From NCBI GenBank assembly GCA_023437745.1, contig JAEZFI010000054.1, positions 1-30,008 of the forward strand: a DNA stretch of 30,008 nucleotides. The letters are read 5' to 3'. The position numbers and the translations under genes are program-made. This DNA is from Actinomycetes bacterium (GTDB lineage: Bacteria; Actinomycetota; Acidimicrobiia; Acidimicrobiales; Microtrichaceae). Below, in pieces: positions 1 through 9,202 of this stretch. The notes below the pieces were generated by a model that worked only from the letters and a program-made list of their open reading frames with translations, searched no databases and was not told the origin of the DNA. Numbering within the stretch: position 1 is the first letter of the stretch; every line of letters starts with the position of its first letter.

Positions 1-1
1 C

Positions 2-157
2 GGCCCGACCGACATGATCAATTTGATCGCTCTTTGCAGGCGGCATCACCGGGTGACGCACCGGCGGGGCTGGTCGCTCGTCGCGAACCCCGACCAGACG
101 TTCACCTGGACCACCCCACACGGCAACACCATCCACACCCGCGGACCACCCGGCTGA
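2..157 (+). CDS. HNH endonuclease, C-terminal fragment (DUF222/HNH family)
   Basis: An open frame enters from the left edge and stops at TGA 155-157, giving 51 residues with no start in the window. The peptide reads like the end of the actinobacterial DUF222-HNH proteins: a TDMINL segment followed by LCRRHH (the asparagine and histidines of the HNH metal site), then RRGWSL and a short tail resembling the usual 'W-x-x-T-x-P-x-G' ending. Family members carry an N-terminal DUF222 domain and a C-terminal HNH nuclease fold; they are very abundant in actinobacterial genomes and their role is mostly unknown. The rest lies outside the window. It converges with the suf operon, 32 bases from the sufT stop. 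Confidence 0.75.
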   Translation, partial: GPTDMINLIALCRRHHRVTHRRGWSLVANPDQTFTWTTPHGNTIHTRGPPG

Positions 158-189
158 TCGGGTCGATCGAAGCCCCGAGCAAGCTGTTT

Positions 190-747
190 CTAGAACAGTC
201 CGACTTCGAGGCGGGCCGCCTCGGACATCCGGTCGAGCGACCAGGGGGGATCGAACACCAGCTCCACCGCGACCTCGTCGACGCCGGACACCGCGTCGAC
301 CGCCTTCGCCGCGTCGGCGCGGAGCACGTCGCCCATGCCGCAACCCGGGGCGGTCATCGACATGTCGATCTCGATCCGGCGCCGCCCGTCCGGGAGCTCG
401 ACCTCCTCGCAGCGGTAGACGAGGCCGAGCTCGACGATGCTGACCGGGATCTCCGGGTCGTAGACCGACTGCAGCGCCTCCGTGACACGATCCATGTGGA
501 ACGGCGCGTGGGAGGCGGCCAGCGCCACGTTCCGCTCCGCCGGCTCGAGGCCCAGCGCGTCGCGGTCTTCGCCGTTCACCCGGACCAGGACGCCGGACTC
601 GATCGCCACCGTGACGCTTCCTCCCAGGACGTGGACGATGCGCACGAGCGAGCCGGATGGGAGGCGAGCGGGTGCCCCGGCAGGCACCGTCGTCACCACG
701 AGGTCCCGCCGGACCTCGATCCAGTCGCCTGTCGATGCAGCGCTCAT
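190..747 (-). CDS. sufT: Fe-S cluster assembly factor SufT (MIP18/DUF59 family)
   Basis: A 185-residue protein with a DUF59/MIP18 domain over about residues 85-165. It shows the DPEIPVSIVELGLVY segment and the MTAPGCGMGD loop with the family cysteine (Cys136), plus the VFDPPW...MSEAARLE ending typical of SufT. The first 80 residues form the beta-rich N-terminal extension with LGGSVTV that separates SufT from short MIP18 proteins. SufT is an accessory maturation factor that helps deliver Fe-S clusters to target proteins. The ATG overlaps the sufD stop by 4 bp (ATGA, 744-747), so translation is probably coupled. It is the last gene of the operon. The identification by motif is strong. Confidence 0.9.
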   Translation of the reverse strand: MSAASTGDWIEVRRDLVVTTVPAGAPARLPSGSLVRIVHVLGGSVTVAIESGVLVRVNGEDRDALGLEPAERNVALAASHAPFHMDRVTEALQSVYDPEIPVSIVELGLVYRCEEVELPDGRRRIEIDMSMTAPGCGMGDVLRADAAKAVDAVSGVDEVAVELVFDPPWSLDRMSEAARLEVGLF

Positions 748-2084
748 CGCCCAGCCCCGGACGCGCCGCCGTCAGCGTCACCGACCGCGTCGAGCGCTTC
801 GGTGACGGCAGCCTCCAGCTCCACCCTGAGGTCGGGCACGTCGACCGTGTCGAGCACCTCCCGCACGAACGCCGTGACGAGGAGCGCCCGTGCCGCTGAC
901 GGCGGGATGCCACGGCTCCGCAGGTAGAACATCGCGTCGTCGTCGAGCTGTCCGACCGCGGCGCCATGGGTGCACACGACGTCGTCGGCGAGGATCTCGA
1001 GCCACGGCCGCGCATCGGCCTGCGCGTGCGAACCGAGGAGCAGGCTTCGAGTGGTCTGGTGCGCCTCGGTGGCCGTCGTGTCGGCCGGGACGAGGATGCG
1101 CCCGCTGAAGGACCCGCGGCCACGGTCGGCGACGACCCCCTTGAACAGCTGGCTGCTCTGGCACTGCGACGCGGCGTGCGTCACGTCGACCGTGTGGTCG
1201 TGACGGCGATCGGCAGTCGTCACGTTCAGACCGGAGAGCCTCACCGTCGCGCCGCTCCCGTCGAGCGTCGCGGCGATGGCATGTCTCGCCACTCCGCCCC
1301 CCAGCATCACCGACGTGGAGGTCACGTCCGAGCCTGCGGCCTGCCGGATCGCCGTCGTGCCCAGGTGGGTCACGCCGCCGCCCTCCTGCTGGACGCGGTG
1401 GTGGCCGACGTGGGCGCCGGGACCGGCGACCACGGTCGTGGCGGCATTGGTCAGGCCGGTGGTGGCCGAGCCGAGGTAGCGCTCGACGACCGTGACGGAG
1501 GCCCCCTCGCCGACCTCGATGAACGTGCGAGGGTGCCGCACCCCGAGCGTCGGCTCGCCGAGTGACAGATGGACGATCTTCACCGGCAGCGTCGCACGTC
1601 GACCTGAAGCCACGGACACGAGGGCCGCGTCGGTCGCCGCTGCCTGGTTCAGTGCGCGGAACCCGTCCCACTGCGCTCCGTCCCACAGCCCGGGGAAGCG
1701 GGGTGCCCATGCCGTGGAGTGCAGGATTGCCGAGAGGCTGGTGCACGTGACCCCGTCCGGGGTCGACGCCGCGGAGAGGCCCGGGTGGTGGACGCCGTCG
1801 ACGAAGACGAGCCGTGCGCCGCCGCCCGGCACACCGAGCAGGCTGTCGACGACGGACGCCCGCACGCCGTGCCGACCGGACGTGCCGGTCGAGTCGACCG
1901 CACCCGGGAGCCCGTCGAGGACGTCGGCGAGGGGTGTGTACTTCCAGGCCTCGTCGCGAGGGCCGGGCAGGCCCTTGGCCGCCAACCAGCGCCGGGCCTC
2001 GTCGCGTGCCTCGGTGACCCAGCGTGGTTCGTCCTCGGGGCTGGCCTCCCCGAGGACTCGGTCGAGCAACGCCGCGGCGCTCAT
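744..2084 (-). CDS. sufD: Fe-S cluster assembly protein SufD
   Basis: A 446-residue SufD/SufB-family scaffold protein. The N-terminal part has WKYTPL, the usual SufD feature; the C-terminal two thirds form the beta-helix core, with SGRILVP, the 'A-H-Q-T-T-R-S-L-L-L' run, and the 'V-C-T-H-G-A-A-V-G' plus 'YLRSRGIP' signature near the end. SufD pairs with SufB and SufC in the SufBC2D complex that builds Fe-S clusters in the cytoplasm. The ATG at 2084 overlaps the sufC stop (ATGA) and its own stop overlaps sufT, showing tight operon coupling. Length is normal for the family. A catalytic cysteine is not expected in SufD; its role is structural and in iron acquisition. Confidence 0.93.
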   Translation of the reverse strand: MSAAALLDRVLGEASPEDEPRWVTEARDEARRWLAAKGLPGPRDEAWKYTPLADVLDGLPGAVDSTGTSGRHGVRASVVDSLLGVPGGGARLVFVDGVHHPGLSAASTPDGVTCTSLSAILHSTAWAPRFPGLWDGAQWDGFRALNQAAATDAALVSVASGRRATLPVKIVHLSLGEPTLGVRHPRTFIEVGEGASVTVVERYLGSATTGLTNAATTVVAGPGAHVGHHRVQQEGGGVTHLGTTAIRQAAGSDVTSTSVMLGGGVARHAIAATLDGSGATVRLSGLNVTTADRRHDHTVDVTHAASQCQSSQLFKGVVADRGRGSFSGRILVPADTTATEAHQTTRSLLLGSHAQADARPWLEILADDVVCTHGAAVGQLDDDAMFYLRSRGIPPSAARALLVTAFVREVLDTVDVPDLRVELEAAVTEALDAVGDADGGASGAGR

Positions 2085-2856
2085 CGCTGCGCTCCCGTCG
2101 CGGCGACGGCCTCGGGAGCCGGGTCCGGCTCGACCTGGTAGCCCACCTCCTCCAGCTCGAACGCCAGCTCCGGACCGCCGGAGCGCACGATGCGACCCGC
2201 GCTCAGCACGTGCACCGCGTCGGGCACCACCCGTTCGAGCAGCCGGGGGTAGTGGGTGATGATCAGCATCGACCGCTCGGCCGACCGGAGCCGCTCGACC
2301 CCGTCGGCCACGACCCGGAGCGCGTCGATGTCGAGCCCGGAGTCGGTCTCGTCCAACAAGAGCAGGCGGGGCTCCAGCATCGACATCTGCAGGACCTCGT
2401 TGCGCTTCTTCTCTCCACCCGAGAAGCCGGCGTTCACGGCTCGGCTGAGGAACGCGGGGTCCATCTCGAGGCGTGCCATGTGCTCGCGGGCCAGCGCGAG
2501 GAACGTCCGCGCGTCCAGCTCCTCCTCGCCACGGCCGCGCCGCACGGCGTTCAGGGCGGTGCGGAGGAAGTGGATGTTGCCGACGCCGGGGATCTCGACC
2601 GGGTACTGGAAGGCCAGGAAGACCCCGGCCACCGCTCGCTCCTCGGGCGTGAGCGCGAGCAGGTCCTGCCCCCGGTAGATCACCGAGCCCGAGACGTCGT
2701 ACCCCTCACGACCGGCGAGCACCGCCGTGAGGGTGCTCTTGCCCGCTCCGTTTGGCCCCATCACGGCATGCACCTCGCCCGGGCCGATGTCGAGGTCGAC
2801 GCCGTCGAGGATCGTCGTGCCACCGACGGCGGCGCGAAGCCTGCGGATCTCCAGCA

Positions 2857-2857
<1 letters not shown>
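2081..2857 (-). CDS. sufC: Fe-S cluster assembly ATPase SufC
   Basis: A 258-residue ABC-type ATPase. The frame is open further upstream, but that part lies over sufB and has no family similarity, so the start is the ATG at 2857, which overlaps the sufB stop (TGATG). Visible motifs are Walker A GPNGAGKST (about residues 34-42), the SufC-specific signature FSGGEKKRNE, and Walker B LLLLDETDSGLD. The FSGGEKKR form and the 'ETDSGLD' variant separate SufC from transport ATPases. It powers the SufBCD scaffold in the cytoplasm. The C-terminal 25 residues are a low-complexity Ala/Pro/Glu tail. Placing sufC between sufB and sufD resembles the cyanobacterial B-C-D order rather than the common actinobacterial B-D-C. 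Confidence 0.95.
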
Positions 2858-4296
<1,439 letters not shown>

Positions 4297-4325
4297 ACCA
4301 GACCACCGTTCAGCTTGAGTGCGGA

Positions 4326-4351
4326 ATACTTCTAGTCTATAACAGAACTAT
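4326..4351. promoter_or_regulatory. 26-bp palindrome in the sufB/4350 divergent promoter (operator candidate)
   Basis: The arms ATAcTTCT (4326-4333) and AGAAcTAT (4344-4351) form an inverted repeat matching at 7 of 8 positions, around a 10-bp AT-rich centre. Overlapping -10 elements lie inside it: TATAAC (4338-4343) for the rightward gene and TAGACT (4339-4334) for leftward sufB. A protein bound here could control both transcripts. Suf operons are commonly controlled by Fe-S-sensing SufR or Rrf2-family regulators. The site does not match a binding motif I can name with confidence. Confidence 0.5.
4338..4343 (+). promoter_or_regulatory. -10 hexamer TATAAC, leaderless start at 4350
   Basis: TATAAC is one base from the TATAAT consensus and ends exactly 6 nt before ATG 4350. 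This places the transcription start at or next to the A of the start codon, so the mRNA is probably leaderless. No ribosome binding site precedes this ATG, which agrees. No clear -35 hexamer was seen. Confidence 0.5.
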
Positions 4352-4694
4352 GAGCCTCCTCGCAGAGCACCGCACCGCCACCGACCCGACGAGGTCCGAC
4401 GCCACCGACCTCCCCACGCCGATCAAGGCCATCGTCACCGCGCCCGTCCCGCCCGAAGCGACACTGGGTCGGTCGATCGGGATCTGGGTGGTCATCTGCA
4501 CCGTGGTGATGCTCGTGGGCGTCGGTGGTGGCGTCTGGGCCACGACGGGCGAGGTCGTCAACGGCCTCGCGGTCGGGGGGTTCGCCGCGCTGTGGGGTGG
4601 ACCGGGCTTCGGCGTGATGTTCGGCAGCGCGGCCCACTCGCTCCGCGAGGAGCGCGCCGAGGCTGCCGCCGCCCGGGCCTCGGCCCCGCACTGA
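4350..4694 (+). CDS. Small membrane protein, function unknown
   Basis: A 114-residue protein, not recognised. Residues 1-40 are polar and Thr/Pro/Asp-rich with no signal motif. Two hydrophobic segments follow, about residues 43-66 (SIGIWVVICTVVMLVGVGGGVW) and 72-93 (glycine-rich, GLAVGGFAALWGGPGFGVMFG), then a charged RxERAEAAAARA tail. This suggests two membrane spans with both ends on the same side. It starts directly after the TATAAC promoter element and ends 10 bases before the globin gene, so the two are probably co-transcribed. Function cannot be assigned. A small partner of the globin or of the redox cluster is possible but unsupported. Confidence 0.75.
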   Translation: MSLLAEHRTATDPTRSDATDLPTPIKAIVTAPVPPEATLGRSIGIWVVICTVVMLVGVGGGVWATTGEVVNGLAVGGFAALWGGPGFGVMFGSAAHSLREERAEAAAARASAPH

Positions 4695-4704
4695 GGTTCG
4701 GGCG

Positions 4705-5124
4705 ATGTCCCTCGTGACACGACCTCCGAGTCGCTCGCGCTCCGAGCTCGACCTGTCCGATCCCGTGCAGGTGGCCGAGATGGTGCGGCGCTTCTACGCG
4801 GACGTCGCCCAGGACGACCTGCTGGGTCCGCTGTTCAACGACGTGGCGGCCGTCGACTGGGCGGAGCACCTCCCGAAGCTGACTGCGTTCTGGTGTCGCG
4901 CGCTGCTCGGCATCGAGGGATACTGCGGCAACCCCTACCGTGCCCACAGCGAGGTCCATGCCCGTTCCGCGTTCACGCTGGCGCACTTCGAACGTTGGCT
5001 GGCGCTCTTCACCGGCACGATCGACGACGGGTGGGCGGGCCCGCTGGCCGAGCGCGCCAAGGCGTTGGCGCACGACGTGGCACGAGTGCACAGTGCACAG
5101 CTCGTCGGCACCCCCGTCGGCTGA
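4705..5124 (+). CDS. Group III truncated hemoglobin
   Basis: A 139-residue globin of the short 2-on-2 fold. By eye alignment to Campylobacter Ctb: Tyr31 in RRFYADV is B10, His55 in WAEHLPKL is at E7, His81 in YRAH is the proximal F8 ligand, and Trp98 in HFERWLALF is G8. Together, TyrB10, HisE7 and TrpG8 are characteristic of group III. The DLLGPLFN motif and the AFWCRALLG helix also fit. Group III globins are cytoplasmic haem proteins proposed to act in oxygen and nitric oxide chemistry. The gene lies 10 bases after the small membrane protein and 69 bases before the molybdoenzyme cluster. The latter context fits NO handling, but this is inference. The ribosome site is weak. Confidence 0.88.
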   Translation: MSLVTRPPSRSRSELDLSDPVQVAEMVRRFYADVAQDDLLGPLFNDVAAVDWAEHLPKLTAFWCRALLGIEGYCGNPYRAHSEVHARSAFTLAHFERWLALFTGTIDDGWAGPLAERAKALAHDVARVHSAQLVGTPVG

Positions 5125-5193
5125 TCGGACTTCACGTCTCACGCCGGCCGGCAACGTGCGAGAGTGGGGCCACGTGATGCGCGCGGGGGTGCG

Positions 5194-6237
5194 ATGACGC
5201 GACTGGCCACGATCGATCGGCGTGCTGCGACATGGGGCATCCTGGCGGTCCTGGTCGCGCTGGCGGTCGCCGTGCTCGGGAGCGGGCGCCTGCGGTGGTT
5301 CGACGCCGCCCTGGTGGGCTACCTGTTCGGCACCCTGTTCGCCGTCTTCGCCGTCGTCTACCGCTACCTGATCTGGTTGCGTCGCCCACCCACGGCGATG
5401 CTGAACCGGCGGGGTTGGGAGTCGTTCCGACGGCGGGGGAGCCGACGTCGGAACGCCGTGGCCCTCCCCGGCCTCGTCGTGGGGAATCTGATGGTGCAGT
5501 CGTTCATCAGGCGCCGGTCGAGGAGCCGCTGGCTCGCTCACCAGTTCGTGTTCTGGGGCTGCATCCTCGCGGCGCTGGTCACGTTCCCGCTGGTGCTCGG
5601 TCTGCTGCACTTCGAGTCGGTCGGTCAGAACGGTCGTCGCTACCGGGCCGTGGTGGGCGAGATCGGCACCTTCAGCTTCGACAGCCGCAGCGTCCTCGGG
5701 TGGATCACCTTCCACCTGCTCGACATCTCGGCGGTGCTGGTCCTCGCCGGGGTGTTCATCTTCCTGGCTCGGCGGCTGCGCGACCCCGGAGCGATCGCCG
5801 TCGAGCGGGCCAACGACTTCCTCGCCCTGGCCGGGCTGTTCGCGGTGTCGGTCACGGGTCTCGCGCTCACGGCCTCGAACCTCTGGATGGAGGGTCGCTT
5901 CTACGTCTTCCTGAACACGGTGCACGCGCTCACGGTGATCCTCGGGCTGATGTACATCCCGTTCGGGAAGCTGTTCCACATCTTCCAGCGCCCAGCGAAC
6001 CTCGGCGTCGCCTACTACAAGCGCGAGGGCGCCGCCGGTCCCCAGCAGCAGTGCGCACGGTGCGAGCAGCCCTTCGCCTCGCAGCTGCAGATGGGCGACC
6101 TCAAGACGGTGCTGCCCCAGGTCGGCTTCGACTACTCCACCGACGCGGGCAGCGGGAACTACCAGGACCACTGCCCCCGCTGTCGCCGGGCGCTCGTCGC
6201 GCTCGCGCAGTCACGCGCCGTCGGAGGGTTCGGCTGA
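5194..6237 (+). CDS. Membrane subunit of Mo-oxidoreductase, NarI-like with C-terminal cysteine ribbon
   Basis: A 347-residue protein with about six membrane spans. I chose ATG 5194, behind a G-rich site, over the GTG at 5164, which adds ten polar residues. Histidines sit in positions suited to b-type haem: HQFVFWG, ITFHLLD, NTVHALTV and GKLFHIFQRP. This pattern resembles the quinol-oxidising NarI/DsrM group, but the haem assignment is inferred. After the last span there is a soluble tail with CARC (just after residue 285) and CPRC about 45 residues later, a likely zinc ribbon or redox site, which NarI lacks. The stop overlaps the next start (TGATG). Automatic annotation of such genes can be misleading ('MFS transporter'); there is no MFS pattern here. 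Confidence 0.75.
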   Translation: MTRLATIDRRAATWGILAVLVALAVAVLGSGRLRWFDAALVGYLFGTLFAVFAVVYRYLIWLRRPPTAMLNRRGWESFRRRGSRRRNAVALPGLVVGNLMVQSFIRRRSRSRWLAHQFVFWGCILAALVTFPLVLGLLHFESVGQNGRRYRAVVGEIGTFSFDSRSVLGWITFHLLDISAVLVLAGVFIFLARRLRDPGAIAVERANDFLALAGLFAVSVTGLALTASNLWMEGRFYVFLNTVHALTVILGLMYIPFGKLFHIFQRPANLGVAYYKREGAAGPQQQCARCEQPFASQLQMGDLKTVLPQVGFDYSTDAGSGNYQDHCPRCRRALVALAQSRAVGGFG

Positions 6238-8522
6238 TGGCGCGCATCCCCCTCACCGAGGAGGCGCTCGTGGCCCGCTACGGGCCCCACCTCAACCAGG
6301 CGCCGCCGGGCGGGTGGAACGCGGGGATCGACCACGACCGGGAGGTGAAGACGCACTGCTGCTTCTGCGGCCAGCAGTGCGGCATCGTGCTGAAGGTCAA
6401 GGACGACGAGGTGGTGGGCTTCGAGCCCTGGTACGAGTTCCCGTTCAACGAGGGGAAGCTCTGCCCCAAGGGGGTGAAGCGGTACCTCCAGAACGCCCAC
6501 CCCGACCGCCTCCTCGAGCCGCTGGAGCGCGACCCCTCGACCGCAGCCGGCTTCCGGCCGGTCAGCTGGGACCACGCCCTCGACCGCACCGTCGCCGAGA
6601 TCCGCCGGATCCAGGAGCAGTACGGCAACGACTCGTTCGCGATGCTGTCCGGCGTCTCGCTCGACAACGAGAAGTCGTACATGATCGGCAAGTTCGCCCG
6701 CCTCGCGCTGGGCACGGCGAACCTCGACTACAACGGCCGGCTCTGCATGGTGTCGGCCGGCGTGGCCAACAAGCGGGCCCTCGGCATCGACCGCGCGAGC
6801 AACCCCTGGAGCGACATCCCGCTCGCCGACGTCGTGTTCGTGATCGGGGCGAACATCGCCGAGTGCGCGCCGATCACCACCAGCTGGATCTGGCGGGCAC
6901 GGGACCGTGGGGCGAAGCTCATCGTCGCGGACCCGCGCGTCACGCCGTCCGCCCGGACCGCCGACCTGTTCCTGGGCCTCCGTCCCGGCTCGGACTCGGC
7001 GCTGCTCGGGGCGATGCTGCAGGTGATCATCGAGCGCGACTGGCTCGACCACGACTTCATCCGGGATCACACCACCGGGTTCGAGGAGGCCGCCGCTGCG
7101 GTCGCCGACCACACGCCGAAGTGGGCCGAGGGCATCACGGGCATCCCTGCCGCACGCATCGAGCAGGCCGCAGAGTGGTGGGCGACGTCGGAGACCGGGA
7201 TGCTGCTGCACGCTCGGGGACTCGAGCACCAGAGCAAGGGCGTCGAGAACGTGTGGGCGTGCATCAACCTCGGGCTCGCCACGGGCAAGTACGGCAAGCC
7301 CGGTTGCGGTGTCACGACCATCACCGGGCAGGGCAACGGGCAGGGGGGCCGGGAGCACGGCCACAAGTGCGATCAGCTCCCCGGGAACCGCGACATCACG
7401 AACCCCGAGCACCGCGAGTACGTGGCGTCGGTCTGGGGGTGCGACGTGGACGAGATCCCCGGCAAGGGGATCACCGCCGAGGAGATCGTCGAAGCCATCC
7501 ATCGGGGCGAGATCAAGGGCCTCCTGTCGATCTGCTTCAACCCGGTGGTCTCGCTCCCCGACACGACGTTCACGAAGGAGGCCCTCGACCAGCTCGAGTT
7601 CTACGCGGTCATCGACTTCTTCCTCTCGGAGACCGCGTTCCACGCCGACGTCGTCCTGCCGGGGTCGCTGCACGAGGAGGACGAGGGGACGTCGACGACC
7701 GTCGAGGGCCGCGTCGTCAAGCTCAACCCGTCGAAGTCGCCGCCGGGCGACGCCCGCCTCGACTGGGAGATCCTGTGCGACCTGGCGCGCCGCCTCGGGA
7801 AGGGTCGCTACTTCCCGTACACCGACGCCGAGCAGATCTTCGAGGAGCTCCGCATCGCCTCGAAGGGCGGGAGCGCCGACTACGCGGGCATCACGTGGGA
7901 GCGCGTCGAGCGGGAGCTCGGTGTGTTCTGGCCGTGCCCCTCCGAGGACCACCCCGGGACGCCCCGGCTGTTCGAGGGCGGACGATTTCCCACGGACGAC
8001 GGGCGAGGTCGGTTCAACCCGGTCCGCTACCGGCCGCCCGCCGAGGAGGTCGACGACGAGTACCCGATCTGGCTGACCACCGGGCGCGTCGTGAGCCAGT
8101 ACCTGTCGGGCACGCAGACCCGCCGCATCGGCCCGCTGGTCGAGCAGTACCCGGAGCCGCTGTGCGAGATCCACCCGCGCCTCGCCGAGCGGCACGGCAT
8201 CGCCACCGGCGACGTCGTCAGGGTCACCTCGCGGCGGGGGACCATGACCCTCCCCGCCAGCGTGGTCGCCACGATCCGACCCGACACCGTCTTCATCCCG
8301 TACCACTGGGCCGGACGTCAGGCTGCGAACCAGCTCACGAACCGGGCCCTCGACCCGCTGTCGAAGATCCCGGAGTTCAAGGTGTCGGCCGTCCGCCTCG
8401 AACGGGTGGGCCCGCCGGGCACCGCGGTCGTCGACGACCGGGACATGGCGCTCGTCAGCCGGGAGGTGCGGGGCGACCAGCGGCGCGTCCCGCAGTCGGA
8501 GCCGGGGGAGGGCGGCGGGTGA
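6237..8522 (+). CDS. Molybdopterin oxidoreductase catalytic subunit, nitrate-reductase-like
   Basis: A 761-residue Mo-bisPGD enzyme. ATG 6237 overlaps the upstream stop and follows GGAGGG; the longer open frame upstream is a shadow of the membrane subunit. The N-terminal [4Fe-4S] site is Cys41-x2-Cys44-x3-Cys48-x27-Cys76, followed by CPKG with the conserved lysine. Cys170 in NGRLCMVS is the probable Mo ligand. Later come GANIAECAP, the GQGNGQGGREHG cofactor loop and a C-terminal dinucleotide-binding domain (LTTGRVVSQ, about residues 610-740). Cys-Met-x-Ser matches NapA/NarB/Nas nitrate reductases, whereas formate dehydrogenases have Cys/Sec-His. There is no Tat signal, so it should be cytoplasmic. 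The physiological substrate is not proven; nitrate is my best guess. Confidence 0.85.
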   Translation: MARIPLTEEALVARYGPHLNQAPPGGWNAGIDHDREVKTHCCFCGQQCGIVLKVKDDEVVGFEPWYEFPFNEGKLCPKGVKRYLQNAHPDRLLEPLERDPSTAAGFRPVSWDHALDRTVAEIRRIQEQYGNDSFAMLSGVSLDNEKSYMIGKFARLALGTANLDYNGRLCMVSAGVANKRALGIDRASNPWSDIPLADVVFVIGANIAECAPITTSWIWRARDRGAKLIVADPRVTPSARTADLFLGLRPGSDSALLGAMLQVIIERDWLDHDFIRDHTTGFEEAAAAVADHTPKWAEGITGIPAARIEQAAEWWATSETGMLLHARGLEHQSKGVENVWACINLGLATGKYGKPGCGVTTITGQGNGQGGREHGHKCDQLPGNRDITNPEHREYVASVWGCDVDEIPGKGITAEEIVEAIHRGEIKGLLSICFNPVVSLPDTTFTKEALDQLEFYAVIDFFLSETAFHADVVLPGSLHEEDEGTSTTVEGRVVKLNPSKSPPGDARLDWEILCDLARRLGKGRYFPYTDAEQIFEELRIASKGGSADYAGITWERVERELGVFWPCPSEDHPGTPRLFEGGRFPTDDGRGRFNPVRYRPPAEEVDDEYPIWLTTGRVVSQYLSGTQTRRIGPLVEQYPEPLCEIHPRLAERHGIATGDVVRVTSRRGTMTLPASVVATIRPDTVFIPYHWAGRQAANQLTNRALDPLSKIPEFKVSAVRLERVGPPGTAVVDDRDMALVSREVRGDQRRVPQSEPGEGGG

Positions 8523-9202
8523 GCGGGGTCAGCGTCCCCGTCGAGCTCGGGGTGAAGCGCACGCCTGCCCGCCGGCCGGTCGCGGGGAGCTTCGGCGACA
8601 GCATCTTCGTGATCGACCAGAGTCGCTGCATCGGCTGCCGCTCGTGCGTGCAGGCGTGCGAGGAGTGCGGCACCCATCGAGGCACCACGATGATCCACCT
8701 CGAGGAGATCGATCGCTTCGCCACCACCCAGACGGCGCCGATGGTCTGCATGCACTGCGAGGACCCCACCTGCGCGGAGGTGTGCCCGGCGGATGCCATC
8801 AAGCAGAACGAGGACGGCGTGGTGCAGTCGTCGCTCAAGCCCCGGTGCATCGGCTGCTCGAACTGCGTGCTGGCATGCCCCTTCGGCGTGCCGAAGTACG
8901 TGAGCGCCTACGACCAGATGATGAAGTGCGACATGTGCTACGACCGCACGTCCGTCGGTCAGAAGCCCATGTGCGCCTCGGTCTGCCCGAGCGAGGCGCT
9001 GTGGTTCGGGACACCCGAGGAGTTCGAGGCGACCCGGACCGGCACGCTCGTGCACGAGTGGTGGTTCGGCAACCAGTACGTGTCCACGAAGGTCCGGACG
9101 GTCGCCGACCAGCCCGGCGCGATCGACGTGCTGGCCGCCTCCGGCTCCCGGCCGTGGCAGGAGGACCCGTTCGGCCTCGACGAGCTGGGGGGTGTGGGAT
9201 GA
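8519..9202 (+). CDS. Four-cluster [4Fe-4S] ferredoxin subunit (NrfC/DmsB type)
   Basis: A 227-residue electron-transfer protein. GTG 8519 overlaps the previous stop by 4 bp (GTGA) and follows a strong GGGGGAGG site. Four cysteine groups are visible: CIGCRSCVQAC, CMHCEDPTCAEVC, CIGCSNCVLAC and CDMC with CASVC after 11 residues. This is the standard set for four [4Fe-4S] clusters in NrfC, DmsB, HybA and FdhB-like subunits. There is no Tat signal, so it should sit on the cytoplasmic side with the catalytic subunit and pass electrons between it and the membrane subunit. The C-terminus (about residues 165-227) has WWFGNQYV and no anchor helix. Its stop overlaps the Rieske start (ATGA). Confidence 0.9.
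   Translation: MSGVSVPVELGVKRTPARRPVAGSFGDSIFVIDQSRCIGCRSCVQACEECGTHRGTTMIHLEEIDRFATTQTAPMVCMHCEDPTCAEVCPADAIKQNEDGVVQSSLKPRCIGCSNCVLACPFGVPKYVSAYDQMMKCDMCYDRTSVGQKPMCASVCPSEALWFGTPEEFEATRTGTLVHEWWFGNQYVSTKVRTVADQPGAIDVLAASGSRPWQEDPFGLDELGGVG

Noticed and set aside
148..163. Small hairpin between the HNH tail and sufT
   Set aside because: Arms of only 5 bp (ACCCG/CGGGT) with a 6-nt loop; too weak to call a terminator.
5232..6236. N-terminal extension of the molybdoenzyme frame
   Set aside because: The frame is open from 5232, but this part is an Arg/Pro-rich shadow of the membrane subunit. The true start is ATG 6237.
6744..6758. Selenocysteine in the molybdoenzyme
   Set aside because: The codon at the Mo ligand is TGC (Cys), not TGA; no in-frame UGA or SECIS-like element was seen.
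6159..8306. 715-residue open frame on the minus strand
   Set aside because: It is antisense to the molybdoenzyme gene, Asp/Arg/Val-rich without family motifs; a GC-codon-bias shadow.
6314..8518. N-terminal extension of the ferredoxin frame
   Set aside because: This part lies over the molybdoenzyme and is Arg/Gly-rich with no domain; GTG 8519 with a strong ribosome site is the start.
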